From: Allobaculum mucilyticum
GTDB taxonomy: Bacteria > Bacillota_I > Bacilli_A > Erysipelotrichales > Erysipelotrichaceae
NCBI RefSeq assembly: GCF_022701195.1
Contig: NZ_CP078089.1
Span: forward strand, 186,001 to 250,000
DNA: 64,000 nucleotides
Direction: 5' to 3'
Under the pieces are notes generated by a model. It had not been told where the DNA came from and searched no databases. It saw only the letters and a program-made list of their open reading frames with translations. Made by a program: the position numbers and the translations under genes. Below, piece after piece: positions 8,378 through 17,341 of this stretch. Position 1 is the first letter of the stretch; each line of letters begins with the position of its first letter.

Positions 8378-9934
8378 TTAAGCAGCTTTAACAATTCCCA
8401 TGGGCTCATCTTTGAAGATGCGCTCATCCATAAGCTTGAGGTTTTCAGAGATTTCCGGTTTGAATTCCATCTGATCGAGAACGTCCTTCTGCAGATCAAT
8501 GCCAGGAGCGATTTCGGTCAGTGTAAATACGCCATCATGCAGTTCAAAGACAGCACGTTCGGTAACATAGAGAACCTTCTGGCCAGCCTTCTTGGCGAAG
8601 TCAGCCGAGAATGTAATCTGTTCAACGTCCTGTTTGAATTTCTTGATCCGTCCTTCATTGACGATTTCAAGTTTTCCATCACCGATGTTCTCTTTCAGGC
8701 CTCCTGCAGTAAAGGTTCCGCAGAAGACAACAACTGGAGTGGACTGAGTGATGTTGATGAATCCGCCGCATCCGGCAATTCTTGGTCCGAAACGGGAAAC
8801 GTTGATGTTTCCGTTACGGTCGCATTCTGCAAGACCAAGGAATGCCTGATCGAGTCCGCCGCCATCATAGAAGTCGAACATAGCCGGAGAGTCGATGGTG
8901 CAGTCCGGGTTGGTGCAGGAACCGAATCCTACTCCAGAAGAAGGAACGCCGCCGATGTTTCCAGCCTCGACAGTCAGTTTCAGACCTGGGAGGTTTTCTT
9001 CATTGGCTACATTGGCGATGCCTTCCGGAATGCCGATTCCCAGGTTAACGACTGCGTTTGGAGTCAGTTCCATTGCAGCACGACGGGAAATGACTTTACG
9101 TGCGTTTAGGGGCATAGCTTCAAGAGCACCAAGAGGCTTCTTGATCTGTCCGGAGAATTCCGGTTTGTATGGGTGAACATAGGTCTGCCAGTGGTTTTCC
9201 GGCGTACCTTTGACGATGTAGTCGACAAGGATTCCAGGAACTTTGACGTCTTTTGGATTCAGCGTTCCGTTTTCAACGACGTCTTCAACCTGAGCGATGA
9301 CGATACCGCCAGTGTTTTTAACAGCCTGAGCCATAGCGAGAGCTTCCAGGAAGGCAGCTTCTTTCTGCATGGTCATGTTGCCGTCTTCATCCGCATAGGT
9401 ACCGCGGATAACACCGACATTGATTTTCTTGAACGGTTTGTAGCGCAGATACTCTTCGCCATCGATGACCATCAGTTCAACGAGATCATCTTTGGTGATG
9501 TCATTCATTTTGCCGCCCTGCAGACGGGGGTCAACGAATGTGTTCAGACCGATCTTTGTGATAACGCCAGGACGGTTTCCGGCGATTTCACGAAGCAGCT
9601 GAGCAAGGGTACCGATTGGAAGGTTCCAAGCCTGAACTTTGTTTTCAGTAACGAGTTTCTGCAGAGCCGGAACGAGGTTCCAGTGTCCGCCGACAATCGA
9701 ACGAAGCAGGCCTTCGTGACCGAGATGGTTCATACCGAGACGGTCTGTTCCGTCACCGACGTTTGTCGGGAAGAGCAGATCGATATCTCTTGGATGTCCG
9801 GTATTCAGAAAGCGTTCTTCGATGGCATAGGTGACTTCCTGCGGATGGCACATGCCAATGAAGCCGCTCATGACAAGACGGTCGCCGTCTTTGACCAGCT
9901 CAGCAGCCTGAGCCGGAGTAATGACTTTCGACAT
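8378..9934 (-). CDS. Acyl-CoA:carboxylate CoA-transferase (Pct/YdiF family)
   Basis: A 518-residue fused alpha-beta family I CoA-transferase, very like propionate CoA-transferases in length and sequence (EGLLRSIVGGHW, LNTFVDPR, KVPGILVDYIV). The catalytic glutamate that forms the glutamyl-CoA thioester is in LTVEAGNIGGVPSSG, and GLAECDRNGNINVSRFG follows. It is the last gene of the bcd-etfB-etfA-hbd-crt run, 20 nt after crt. The likely job is to pass CoA from butyryl-CoA to acetate or another short acid, releasing butyrate. The exact substrate pair cannot be read from sequence; propionate or lactate CoA transfer is the alternative. Confidence 0.88.
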   Translation of the reverse strand: MSKVITPAQAAELVKDGDRLVMSGFIGMCHPQEVTYAIEERFLNTGHPRDIDLLFPTNVGDGTDRLGMNHLGHEGLLRSIVGGHWNLVPALQKLVTENKVQAWNLPIGTLAQLLREIAGNRPGVITKIGLNTFVDPRLQGGKMNDITKDDLVELMVIDGEEYLRYKPFKKINVGVIRGTYADEDGNMTMQKEAAFLEALAMAQAVKNTGGIVIAQVEDVVENGTLNPKDVKVPGILVDYIVKGTPENHWQTYVHPYKPEFSGQIKKPLGALEAMPLNARKVISRRAAMELTPNAVVNLGIGIPEGIANVANEENLPGLKLTVEAGNIGGVPSSGVGFGSCTNPDCTIDSPAMFDFYDGGGLDQAFLGLAECDRNGNINVSRFGPRIAGCGGFINITQSTPVVVFCGTFTAGGLKENIGDGKLEIVNEGRIKKFKQDVEQITFSADFAKKAGQKVLYVTERAVFELHDGVFTLTEIAPGIDLQKDVLDQMEFKPEISENLKLMDERIFKDEPMGIVKAA

Positions 9935-9954
9935 AAAATTCTCCTTGTCTTTGC

Positions 9955-10734
9955 TTATTTGTTTTTGAACTGTTTATCTTTAACTTTGTTCAGGAAGCAG
10001 TCCATTCCATATTTCTGGTCTTCAGTAGCGAAGCAGTTGGAGAACTCTTCAACTTCAACATTGATGCCTTCGTCCATTGTTCCATCAAGACCTTTGTTGA
10101 TGGCAGCTTTAGAAGCAGCAACAGCTTTTGGAGCGTTTTTAGCGATGCCTTTAGCCATTTTCTTAGCAGCATCGAGCAGTTCTTCTGCAGGATAGAGAGC
10201 ATTGACCAGACCGATTTCGAGAGCTTTCGGTGCTTTGATGTTTCTTGCAGTGTAGAGGATTTCTTTAGCGATGCCAGTTGGAACGAGGCGTGCAAGACGC
10301 TGTGTGCCGCCGAATCCTGGAGTGATGCCCAGGCCGACTTCAGGCTGACCGAATACAGCTGTGTCAGCTGCAAGACGGATGTCGCATGCCATAGCGAGTT
10401 CGTTTCCGCCGCCAAGAGCAAAGCCGTTAACTGCAGCAATGACAGGTTTGTTCATAGTTTCGATTTCGCGGAAGACTTTGTTTCCGAAACGGCCGTATTC
10501 AGCAGCTTCTTCAACAGTTTTGTCTTTCATTTCAGCGATATCTGCACCGGCCACGAAAGATTTATTTCCTGCACCGGTAACGATTACTGCATAGATGTCA
10601 TCATCGTTTTTGACGTCGTTGACTGCAGCTTCGAGGTCCTGAAGAACCTCTGTGGAAAGAGCGTTGAGGGCTTTTGGGTTGTTGATGGTAATAACAGCAA
10701 TATTGCCGTCTTTTTCAAGAAGTACTTTATCCAT
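9955..10734 (-). CDS. crt: 3-hydroxybutyryl-CoA dehydratase (crotonase)
   Basis: A 259-residue enoyl-CoA hydratase superfamily enzyme that dehydrates 3-hydroxybutyryl-CoA to crotonyl-CoA. The oxyanion-hole segment FVAGADIAEM, the first catalytic Glu in GGGNELAMACD and the second in FGQPEVGLGITPGFGGTQRL are intact. It lies in the butyryl-CoA operon between hbd and the CoA-transferase, with a 148-nt gap to hbd that contains a hairpin and T-run. Confidence 0.93.
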   Translation of the reverse strand: MDKVLLEKDGNIAVITINNPKALNALSTEVLQDLEAAVNDVKNDDDIYAVIVTGAGNKSFVAGADIAEMKDKTVEEAAEYGRFGNKVFREIETMNKPVIAAVNGFALGGGNELAMACDIRLAADTAVFGQPEVGLGITPGFGGTQRLARLVPTGIAKEILYTARNIKAPKALEIGLVNALYPAEELLDAAKKMAKGIAKNAPKAVAASKAAINKGLDGTMDEGINVEVEEFSNCFATEDQKYGMDCFLNKVKDKQFKNK

Positions 10735-10845
10735 GACTATGGCGTTCCTTTCTTCTTTTAAATGTCCCTGATGTCCATTTCTATCATTCGAAGTGAGTTC
10801 ACATCAGGAGATTTGTCGGATCCTGGATATACAGAATCAATAAAA

Positions 10846-10866
10846 GGGGAGATGACTCTCCCCAAT
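10846..10866 (-). terminator. Internal hairpin plus T-run after hbd
   Basis: GGGGAGA pairs with TCTCCCC with a 4-nt loop, followed by TTTTATT on the minus strand, 17 nt past the hbd stop. It is inside the operon, so it may be a partial terminator or an RNA-processing site. Confidence 0.55.
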
Positions 10867-10882
10867 TGCGGTTAAAAACGGT

Positions 10883-11722
10883 TTATTTCTTGTAGCTGTA
10901 GAAGCCTTCGCCGGATTTGCGGCCGAGCTTGCCAGCGCGAACCATCTTCTTGAGCAGAGTAGTCGGACGATATTTTGGATCGCCAGTCTCGTCGTAGAGA
11001 ACGTTCATGATGGCGAGTACGACATCAAGGCCGATCAGGTCGCCAAGAGCGAGAGGTCCCATGGGGTGGTTGGCACCAAGCTGCATAGCGGTATCGATGT
11101 CTTCAACAGAAGCAAGACCTTCCTGGAGGATGCCAGTAGCTTCGTTGATCATCGGGATGAGGATACGGTTAACAACGAATCCAGGTCCTTCTTTGACTTC
11201 AACAGGAGTTTTGCCGATTTCTTTGGAAATAGCGATAACTTCTTCTTTAACTTCTTCAGGAGTGTTAGCACCGGAGATAACTTCGACGAGTTTCATACGG
11301 TCAGCAGGGTTGAAGAAGTGCATACCGATAACAGGATGTTCGATTCCGTTAGCGATTTCAGTGATCGAAAGGGAAGATGTGTTGGTAGCAAAGATAGCTT
11401 CCGGTTTAACGATAGCGTCAAGTTTGCCGAATACATCTTTTTTCAGAGCCATCTGCTCGAGAGCAGCTTCAACGATCAGATCGCAGTCAGCGAGATCTTC
11501 GTATTCGCCAGCTTTGAGGTTAGCTTTTGCAGCTTCAGCAGCTTCAGCAGTGATTTTTCCTTTAGCAACGAGTTTGTCTTTGGAGGCTTTGATTTTGTTA
11601 ATGCCGTTTTCAGCCCATTCTTTTTTAACATCAACAACAGTTACATCGTTTCCGGCAGTAGCGAAGGCATTAGCAATGCCCTGGCCCATTGTTCCGGCGC
11701 CGACAACACCAATTTTTCTCAT
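10883..11722 (-). CDS. hbd: 3-hydroxybutyryl-CoA dehydrogenase
   Basis: A 279-residue NAD(P)-dependent enzyme that reduces acetoacetyl-CoA to 3-hydroxybutyryl-CoA. The Rossmann motif GAGTMGQGIA is at residue 7, NTSSLSI follows near residue 117, the catalytic His is in HFFNPADRMKLVE, and PGFVVNRIL and the C-terminal GRKSGEGFYSY are present. Length matches the clostridial enzyme. It sits between etfA and crt. The 199-nt gap from etfA contains a terminator-like hairpin, so hbd expression could be set separately from bcd-etf. Confidence 0.95.
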   Translation of the reverse strand: MRKIGVVGAGTMGQGIANAFATAGNDVTVVDVKKEWAENGINKIKASKDKLVAKGKITAEAAEAAKANLKAGEYEDLADCDLIVEAALEQMALKKDVFGKLDAIVKPEAIFATNTSSLSITEIANGIEHPVIGMHFFNPADRMKLVEVISGANTPEEVKEEVIAISKEIGKTPVEVKEGPGFVVNRILIPMINEATGILQEGLASVEDIDTAMQLGANHPMGPLALGDLIGLDVVLAIMNVLYDETGDPKYRPTTLLKKMVRAGKLGRKSGEGFYSYKK

Positions 11723-11773
11723 GTTGAGCTCCTTTTTATAGCCGCTTATGCGGCAGTTCGATTAACGAAAACG

Positions 11774-11806
11774 AGAAACAGACGAAGGGAATACTTCCCT
11801 TCTGTC
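11774..11806 (-). terminator. Internal hairpin after etfA
   Basis: ACAGACGAAGGGAA pairs with TTCCCTTCTGTCTGT with one bulge, followed on the minus strand by TTTCTCGTTTTC. It lies about 115 nt past the etfA stop and 50 nt before hbd. Confidence 0.5.
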
Positions 11807-11921
11807 TGTGTATTGTTAAATCATTGAGCATGCAGAAATTGTCCATGCAGAATTAGACAGTTTTCTGCTTCCGGTTTGCAGAAGACCGGGTGCTCAGACA
11901 AGTTCAGTCTAGTGACTTAAC

Positions 11922-12983
11922 TTACTTTGCTTCTTTGATCTTTTTGATGTCTTCGATCAGAAGCGGGAGAACCTGTTCGCAGGTTCCTACATAGCCCTGG
12001 TTGGCAATTTTGAAGATTTCAGCTTCAGGATCGCGGTTGATAGCGATGATGTAGTCCGATTTCTCCATACCAGCAACGTGCTGAACAGCACCGGAAATGC
12101 CGCAGGCTATGTACAGGTTCGGGCGGACAGTTTTACCAGTCTGACCAACCTGGCGTTCTTTTGGCAGGAAGCCGTCTTCTACAGCAGCACGGGTTCCTGC
12201 AACTTCACCGCCGAGCAGAGCAGCGAGTTCTTCAGCAAGAGCCAGGCTTCCTTCTGCACCACGGCCGACACCAACGAGAACATCACATTTTGTGATATCA
12301 ACGCCAGCGACTTTTTTCGGTTCAACGTCTTCTACGACAACAACAGGCTCGGTTTCGGCCCATTTTGGAGCGAATTCAACAACTTCACCTTCACGGGAAG
12401 CGTCTGGTTTAGCCATGTCAAATACTTTCGGACGGATGGTAGCCATCTGCGGACGGGTGTTCGGGCAGACGATTGTACCAAAGAGGTTACCGCCAAATGT
12501 AGGACGGGTTACGAGAAGCAGAGCGTCATCATTGGGGATTTCGCGTTTTGCAGCGCCGCCGCCAAGGGTAACGTCTTTTCCGATTTCGATGCCGGTAGCG
12601 TCAGCGGTCAGACCTGCATTGATGCGGGCAGCAACACGCGGAGCCAGGTCGCGTCCGAGAACGGTCGCGCCAGTCAGCAGCGAAGACGGTTTGAATTCAT
12701 CGATGACCTGAGTCAGGGCATCTGTATAGAACTGTGTGGAGTAGTCTTTCAGTTTCGGATCATCAACAACGATAACTTTGTCAGCACCGTGTGCGATGAC
12801 GTCTGCAGCTTTGTCCTTAACATTTTCGCCAAGGAGTACACCAACGACTTTGTAGCCAAGTTCCGGGGAAGCATCAACGAGCTCGCGAGCTTTGTTAATC
12901 AGTTCGTAGCCGACTTCTGCAGGCTGGGAATCTTTCTGTTCTACAAATACGTAAATATCTTTGTAATCTGGAAATGTAGCCAT
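11922..12983 (-). CDS. etfA: Electron transfer flavoprotein alpha subunit
   Basis: A 353-residue ETF alpha subunit. The N-terminal domain has the beta-alpha fold (VVGVLLGENVKDKAADVIAHGADKVIVVDD). The C-terminal FAD-binding domain shows VGRGAEG, then GQTGKTVRPNLYIACGISG and IIAINRDPEAEIF. It pairs with EtfB encoded just upstream (11-nt gap) and moves electrons to butyryl-CoA dehydrogenase. In anaerobic Firmicutes the Bcd-EtfAB complex can use NADH to reduce crotonyl-CoA and ferredoxin together. That role is inferred from the operon. Confidence 0.93.
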   Translation of the reverse strand: MATFPDYKDIYVFVEQKDSQPAEVGYELINKARELVDASPELGYKVVGVLLGENVKDKAADVIAHGADKVIVVDDPKLKDYSTQFYTDALTQVIDEFKPSSLLTGATVLGRDLAPRVAARINAGLTADATGIEIGKDVTLGGGAAKREIPNDDALLLVTRPTFGGNLFGTIVCPNTRPQMATIRPKVFDMAKPDASREGEVVEFAPKWAETEPVVVVEDVEPKKVAGVDITKCDVLVGVGRGAEGSLALAEELAALLGGEVAGTRAAVEDGFLPKERQVGQTGKTVRPNLYIACGISGAVQHVAGMEKSDYIIAINRDPEAEIFKIANQGYVGTCEQVLPLLIEDIKKIKEAK

Positions 12984-12994
12984 GACAATCCTTT

Positions 12995-13792
12995 CTACTT
13001 CTTGATCAGCTGTTTCTCGTTGAGAGTGTCAGCGATTTTCTGAGCGGTTTCTTCAGCGGAGAGGTTGAATGTCTCGGTAGCCGCTGTAACGTCCTTAGTG
13101 AAGGTACGGAAAACCTGAGTCGGGCTTCCTGCCAGACCGATTTCTTCCATAGGAAGATCTTCGGCGAGGTCATCGTAAGTCATGATGACAACCGGGTTAT
13201 TGAAGGAATCAACGATGTCGTTGCAGTTCATGTAACGCGGGTTGTTCATGCCCGAAAGGGTTGTAATGACAGCAGGGAGTTTTACAGAGACGACCTGCTC
13301 TTCGTCTTCAAGGGACTTGCGGACTCTTGCATGATCCGGAGCCACTTCGAGGATTTCGTCTACATAGGTAACCTGAGGAATGCCAAGACGTTCAGCAGTC
13401 TGCGGACCAACCTGAGCAGTATCACCATCAATAGCCTGACGGCCGGCGATGATCAGATCGTAGCCGATTTTGTTGAGGGCAGCAGCCAGTGTACGGCTGG
13501 TAGCGCAGGTGTCAGCACCGCCAAGACGACGGTCTGTCAGCAGGTAAGCTTTGTCAGCACCGCGAGCGATTGCTTCCTGGAGCATGCCTGCAGCCTGAGG
13601 AGGTCCCATGGAGAGGACTTCAACAACGACATCGTCAGCTTTGTCTTTCAGTGCGAGAGCAGCTTCGAGACCAGCGAGATCATCGGGGTTGATAATGGAA
13701 GGAACGCCGTCACGGACGAGGGTTCCGGTTTTCTTATCGACAGTGATTTCGGTCGAGTCAGGTACCTGTTTAGCTAATACAACAATTTTCAT
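12995..13792 (-). CDS. etfB: Electron transfer flavoprotein beta subunit
   Basis: A 265-residue ETF beta subunit, opening MKIVVLAKQVPDS, with the family signature around VEVLSMGPPQAAGMLQEAIA, and GRQAIDGDTAQVGPQTAERL, a segment that in bifurcating ETFs contacts the second FAD. It is the second gene of the operon, 23 nt after bcd and 11 nt before etfA. It forms the heterodimer with EtfA. Confidence 0.93.
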   Translation of the reverse strand: MKIVVLAKQVPDSTEITVDKKTGTLVRDGVPSIINPDDLAGLEAALALKDKADDVVVEVLSMGPPQAAGMLQEAIARGADKAYLLTDRRLGGADTCATSRTLAAALNKIGYDLIIAGRQAIDGDTAQVGPQTAERLGIPQVTYVDEILEVAPDHARVRKSLEDEEQVVSVKLPAVITTLSGMNNPRYMNCNDIVDSFNNPVVIMTYDDLAEDLPMEEIGLAGSPTQVFRTFTKDVTAATETFNLSAEETAQKIADTLNEKQLIKK

Positions 13793-13815
13793 AACTATCC
13801 CGTTATCCTTTCACT

Positions 13816-14955
13816 CTAGCGAAGTGCGGCGCCGGAAATAACCATGCGCTGTACTTCGGATGTTCCTTCGTAGATCTCAGTGATCTTGGCATCGCGGAAC
13901 ATTCTTTCGACCGGCAGATCGCGGGTGTAGCCGTAGCCGCCCATCAGCTGGATGCATTTGGTGGTTACGTCCATCGCGGTTTCTGCAGCGAACAGTTTAG
14001 CTTCTGCAGCGAGTACAGAGTATGGCTGGCCCTGTTCTTTAGCCATAGCAGCACGGTAAACGAGCATCTTAGCAGCATCGATTGCAGTCTGCATGTTGGC
14101 AATCTGGAACTGAGTGTTCTGGAATTTAGCGATCGGACGTCCGAACTGCTTTCTTTCCTTAACATATTTAATGGTTTCTTCAAGAGCGCCTTCAGCAATA
14201 CCAAGCGCCTGTGCAGCGATACCGATACGGCCGCCATCCAGAGTCGACATAGCAACTTTAAAGCCTTTGCCTTCTCCGCCAAGGAGGTTTTCTTTCGGAA
14301 TGCGAACGTTATTGAAGATCAGCTCGGAAGTCGCGGAACCGCGGATACCGAGTTTTTTCTCATGCTGACCAATGGTGAAGCCCGGAGTATCCTTTTCAAC
14401 GATGAATGCGGAAATACCCTTGTTTCCTTTGGACTTGTCGGTCATAGCGAAAATGATATAGATATCGGCTTCGCCGGCGTTAGTAATAAAGATTTTGGTT
14501 CCGTTGAGGACGTATTCGTCACCGTCCAGAACAGCAGTCGTCTGCTGGCCTGCAGCATCGGTACCAGCATTTGGCTCGGTCAGACCGAACGCGCCGAGTT
14601 TTTCACCGGAAGCAAGCGGTCTGAGATATTTTTCTTTCTGCTCAGGCGTTCCGTACTGGGCAATCGGCCATGTGCCAAGAGAAGTATGAGCGGAAAGAAC
14701 TACGCCTGTCGTAGCGCAGGTCTTGGAAAGCTCTTCAACAGCGAGGATGTAAGAGAGGTAATCCGCGCCAGCTCCTCCGTATTCCCGGGGATAAGGGATA
14801 CCAAGCATTTTCGCCTGACGCATGATTTCAACGTTTTCTTTTGGAAAGCGTTCTCTTTCATCAACATCAGCGGCGTTGTCTTTGACTTCGTGCTGGGCAA
14901 CTTCCCGGAACAACTTCTGCATCAGTTTCTGTTGTTCTGTTAAATTGAAATCCAT
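13816..14955 (-). CDS. bcd: Butyryl-CoA dehydrogenase (short-chain acyl-CoA dehydrogenase)
   Basis: A 379-residue FAD-dependent acyl-CoA dehydrogenase with the usual three-part fold. The FAD/substrate motif AFGLTEPNAGTDA is near residue 125, TKIFITNAGEAD follows, and the C-terminal catalytic glutamate is in ITEIYEGTSEVQRMV. Length and sequence match clostridial Bcd. It is the first gene of the butyryl-CoA operon, with a good Shine-Dalgarno (AAAGGAGAA), a predicted promoter at 15043-15070 and an operator-like palindrome at 15078-15093. Its product converts crotonyl-CoA to butyryl-CoA with EtfAB. Confidence 0.93.
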   Translation of the reverse strand: MDFNLTEQQKLMQKLFREVAQHEVKDNAADVDERERFPKENVEIMRQAKMLGIPYPREYGGAGADYLSYILAVEELSKTCATTGVVLSAHTSLGTWPIAQYGTPEQKEKYLRPLASGEKLGAFGLTEPNAGTDAAGQQTTAVLDGDEYVLNGTKIFITNAGEADIYIIFAMTDKSKGNKGISAFIVEKDTPGFTIGQHEKKLGIRGSATSELIFNNVRIPKENLLGGEGKGFKVAMSTLDGGRIGIAAQALGIAEGALEETIKYVKERKQFGRPIAKFQNTQFQIANMQTAIDAAKMLVYRAAMAKEQGQPYSVLAAEAKLFAAETAMDVTTKCIQLMGGYGYTRDLPVERMFRDAKITEIYEGTSEVQRMVISGAALR

Positions 14956-15042
14956 AAATTTGAAGTTCTCCTTTCTCGTAATCGAACTCTTGGATTCAGG
15001 ACAAAGACGTACGAAACGTACCCGTTCTTTGCACTAAGGTTA

Positions 15043-15070
15043 AGTTTAGCGTTTTCGAACACAGTGTCAA
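15043..15070 (-). promoter_or_regulatory. Predicted promoter of the bcd operon
   Basis: On the minus strand, -35 TTGACA (15070-15065), a 16-nt spacer and -10 TAAACT (15048-15043). The start codon is 88 nt downstream of the -10 box. Confidence 0.6.
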
Positions 15071-15077
15071 TTTCAAA

Positions 15078-15093
15078 TGTGAATACTTTCACA
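15078..15093. promoter_or_regulatory. Rex- or Crp/Fnr-like operator upstream of bcd
   Basis: TGTGAATACTTTCACA, a perfect TGTGAA-N4-TTCACA palindrome. It fits the Bacillus Rex consensus (TTGTGAA-N4-TTCACAA core) and also the Crp/Fnr consensus (TGTGA-N6-TCACA). It lies 7 nt upstream of the predicted -35 box of bcd. A second copy lies upstream of the thiolase gene. Confidence 0.65.
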
Positions 15094-15824
15094 CGTCAGA
15101 TCCGTCAGTCTCGCTTCTTATCTCAATTTGATTTTGAAGCTCTGCCGAATATAAAGCCTTTTTCAGATGAAAACGGTATCTTCCCAGGGCAGATCCATGA
15201 TCCTGCCAAAATTATCCGATTTTTTTCGACTGCGGCATGTCCCCTTTTATGATATCGCTTTCATTTCCCCGCTGGCTGATTCTCATTGAATTTAGCCAAT
15301 TTTTTCATCTCTTTTTTTACTGCTGTACAGCCATACGAACAGAAAATTTTTTCTGTCATCATTTAAAACCGCAACTTTTTTCAGGTGAATGCTCTGTTAT
15401 GATATAGACAGCGATCGTACAGACTGCCTGAGATTTTCAGGATCAGACATCTGTTTTAAGACACCTGCTTCATCCATCCAGGACAGCCCGGCACTGCTCC
15501 TCTGCATCGACCGCAGATTTCAGGGCTGCTTTGTTTCTTCATTTAAGAATTCTTCAGAAAGGCGGCCCAGTCTTCCCATACTTTGGGAAAGCCGGTCCGT
15601 TTTCCTGTCCTCTGTCATATGGCAGACTGGCTTTTTCACCTGAATAATGTGATCCGTTCCTTCATCCTGCGTGAAAGATCTGATCAGTATTTCCAGGAAG
15701 TGACCCTTTTTGAAGCAGATCTGGCGGGAGAACGACTGAAAATGAACCCTTCTAATCAGTTAAGGGCTTTCATTCTTCATTCTTCGAAAACCCTTCCGCC
15801 GAATTCACGGGAAATCAAGTTAAA
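15094..15824. other. Long spacer between divergent butyrate transcripts
   Basis: About 730 bp, T-rich on the plus strand, lies between the two operator sites. Short plus-strand open frames (15389-15643, 15583-15843) have no recognisable family and no clear ribosome site. A decayed gene or a leader RNA is possible; nothing is supported. Confidence 0.5.
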
Positions 15825-15840
15825 CGTGAAAATATTCACA
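15825..15840. promoter_or_regulatory. Rex- or Crp/Fnr-like operator upstream of thiolase
   Basis: CGTGAAAATATTCACA matches the bcd-side site except for the spacer and one outer base. It lies 7 nt upstream of the predicted thiolase -35 box, the same distance as at bcd. Confidence 0.65.
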
Positions 15841-15847
15841 TGAAAGT

Positions 15848-15876
15848 TTGATCTTATGGTCTCAAAGGTCTAGTAT
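15848..15876 (+). promoter_or_regulatory. Predicted thiolase promoter
   Basis: -35 TTGATC (15848-15853), a 17-nt spacer, -10 TAGTAT (15871-15876). The ribosome site AAGAGG precedes the ATG at 15918. Confidence 0.6.
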
Positions 15877-15917
15877 GAAGACGCAAATCTCGTAAGAGTA
15901 GAAAGAGGATTATCTCA

Positions 15918-17126
15918 ATGAGCGAAAAAGCTTTTATCGTTGGTGCCAAACGCAGCGCCATCGGCACCTTCATGGGCTCCCTTAAAAATGTCACCCCTGC
16001 TGAAATGGGCTCGACCGTTCTGAAAGCGGCTCTTGAACAGGCAGACGTAAAACCGGATCAGGTTAACGAAGTTATCATCGGTAATGTTATCGGTGCTGGC
16101 CTCGGTCAGAACATTGCCCGTCACATTTCTCTTGACGCAGGCATCCCGAACTCTGTTCCGGCACATTCCATCAACATGGTCTGCGGTTCCGGTCTTGAAG
16201 CTGTCATCGAAGCAGCTATCCGCATTCGCGCTGGATGGGGCAATATCTTCGTCGCAGGCGGCGTTGAAAACATGTCCGCAGCTCCTTATCTGATCTCCGG
16301 CAAAAACCGCCAGGGTGTTAAGATGGGCAACCAGACCGTCGTTGACTCCATGGTTTACGATGCTCTGACAGACGCAATGAATAACGTTCACATGGGCGTT
16401 ACCGCTGAAAATATTGCGAAAAAATACAATATCACCCGCGAAATGCAGGATGAATTCTCTCTTGCTTCTCAGGAAAAAGCTCTTGCTGCAATCGCTGCCG
16501 GCAAATTCAAAGACGAGATCGTTCCAATCGAAGTCAAAGAGCGCAAAAAAACTATCATCTTCGATACCGATGAGCATCCAAGAAAAACTTCCATGGAACT
16601 GCTCGCTAAACTGAAACCTTCCTTCATCAAAGACGGAACAGTTACTGCTGGTAACGCTTCTGGTATCAACGACGGCGCTTCGATGTGCATCGTTGCTTCC
16701 GAGTCTGCTGTCAAAGAAAACAACCTCAAACCGATCGCTGAAATCGTTGCATTCGGTCAGGGCGGTGTTGATCCTCTGACAATGGGCCTTGGTCCTACCC
16801 CAGCTATCCTGCATGCTCTTGAAAATGCAAACATGACTCTTGATCAGATGGAACTGATCGAGCTCAACGAAGCTTTCGCTTCCCAGTCTCTCGGCGTTAT
16901 CCATGAACTCATCGAGAACACTGGCATCGACAGAGAAGCTCTCATGTCCATCACCAACGTCAACGGCGGTGCCATCGCTCTTGGTCACCCAGTAGGCGCT
17001 TCCGGAAACCGTATCCTCGTTTCCCTGCTCTATGAAATGCAGAAACGTCACCTCACTTATGGTCTTGCTTCGCTGTGCATCGGCGGCGGCATGGGCGTTG
17101 CTGTAATCGTAAAAATGGTTTACTAA
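15918..17126 (+). CDS. thlA: Acetyl-CoA C-acetyltransferase (thiolase)
   Basis: A 402-residue thiolase that condenses two acetyl-CoA to acetoacetyl-CoA, the first step of the butyrate pathway. The acyl-accepting Cys is in NMVCGSGLEAV, the active-site His in GGAIALGHPVGASG, and the second Cys in LCIGGGMGVAVI. It is transcribed away from the bcd operon across a 960-bp spacer, with its own promoter and operator, and ends at a strong terminator. Biosynthetic rather than degradative use is inferred from the neighbouring hbd, crt, bcd and etf genes. Confidence 0.95.
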   Translation: MSEKAFIVGAKRSAIGTFMGSLKNVTPAEMGSTVLKAALEQADVKPDQVNEVIIGNVIGAGLGQNIARHISLDAGIPNSVPAHSINMVCGSGLEAVIEAAIRIRAGWGNIFVAGGVENMSAAPYLISGKNRQGVKMGNQTVVDSMVYDALTDAMNNVHMGVTAENIAKKYNITREMQDEFSLASQEKALAAIAAGKFKDEIVPIEVKERKKTIIFDTDEHPRKTSMELLAKLKPSFIKDGTVTAGNASGINDGASMCIVASESAVKENNLKPIAEIVAFGQGGVDPLTMGLGPTPAILHALENANMTLDQMELIELNEAFASQSLGVIHELIENTGIDREALMSITNVNGGAIALGHPVGASGNRILVSLLYEMQKRHLTYGLASLCIGGGMGVAVIVKMVY

Positions 17127-17150
17127 GACTTAACTGAACTCAATCCATTC

Positions 17151-17180
17151 AGCCGGATCCCAGATCCGGCTGTTTTTTTT
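17151..17180 (+). terminator. Intrinsic terminator of thiolase gene
   Basis: AGCCGGATC pairs with GATCCGGCT around a 3-nt loop, followed by eight T, about 25 nt after the stop codon. Confidence 0.9.
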
Positions 17181-17341
17181 GTGCTCTCTGAAGCTCCCTG
17201 ACCCTTTTCATCTATTCGATCCTGCAGTTCTGGAATTCCTGGTAACTCTATAAACTCTCGAAACTCTGGAGGCCTGGGCAAAACAAAACAGGCTGACATG
17301 CTTTTCAACCGTCAGACCTTCTGTCATTGTTCTTTAAAATT

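Noticed and set aside
10780-10830. Possible third Rex/Crp-like site upstream of crt
   Set aside because: Only one half (TTCACA) matches; the other half is not palindromic.
15389-15843. Short plus-strand open frames in the butyrate spacer
   Set aside because: No Shine-Dalgarno or recognisable motif; they overlap in different frames and one runs into the operator.
15915-17051. 378-codon minus-strand open frame opposite the thiolase gene
   Set aside because: It is an antisense shadow of a clear thiolase gene, Phe/Asp/Ser-rich, without ribosome site or family resemblance. Similar shadows lie opposite crt, etfA, infB, pepV and pnp.
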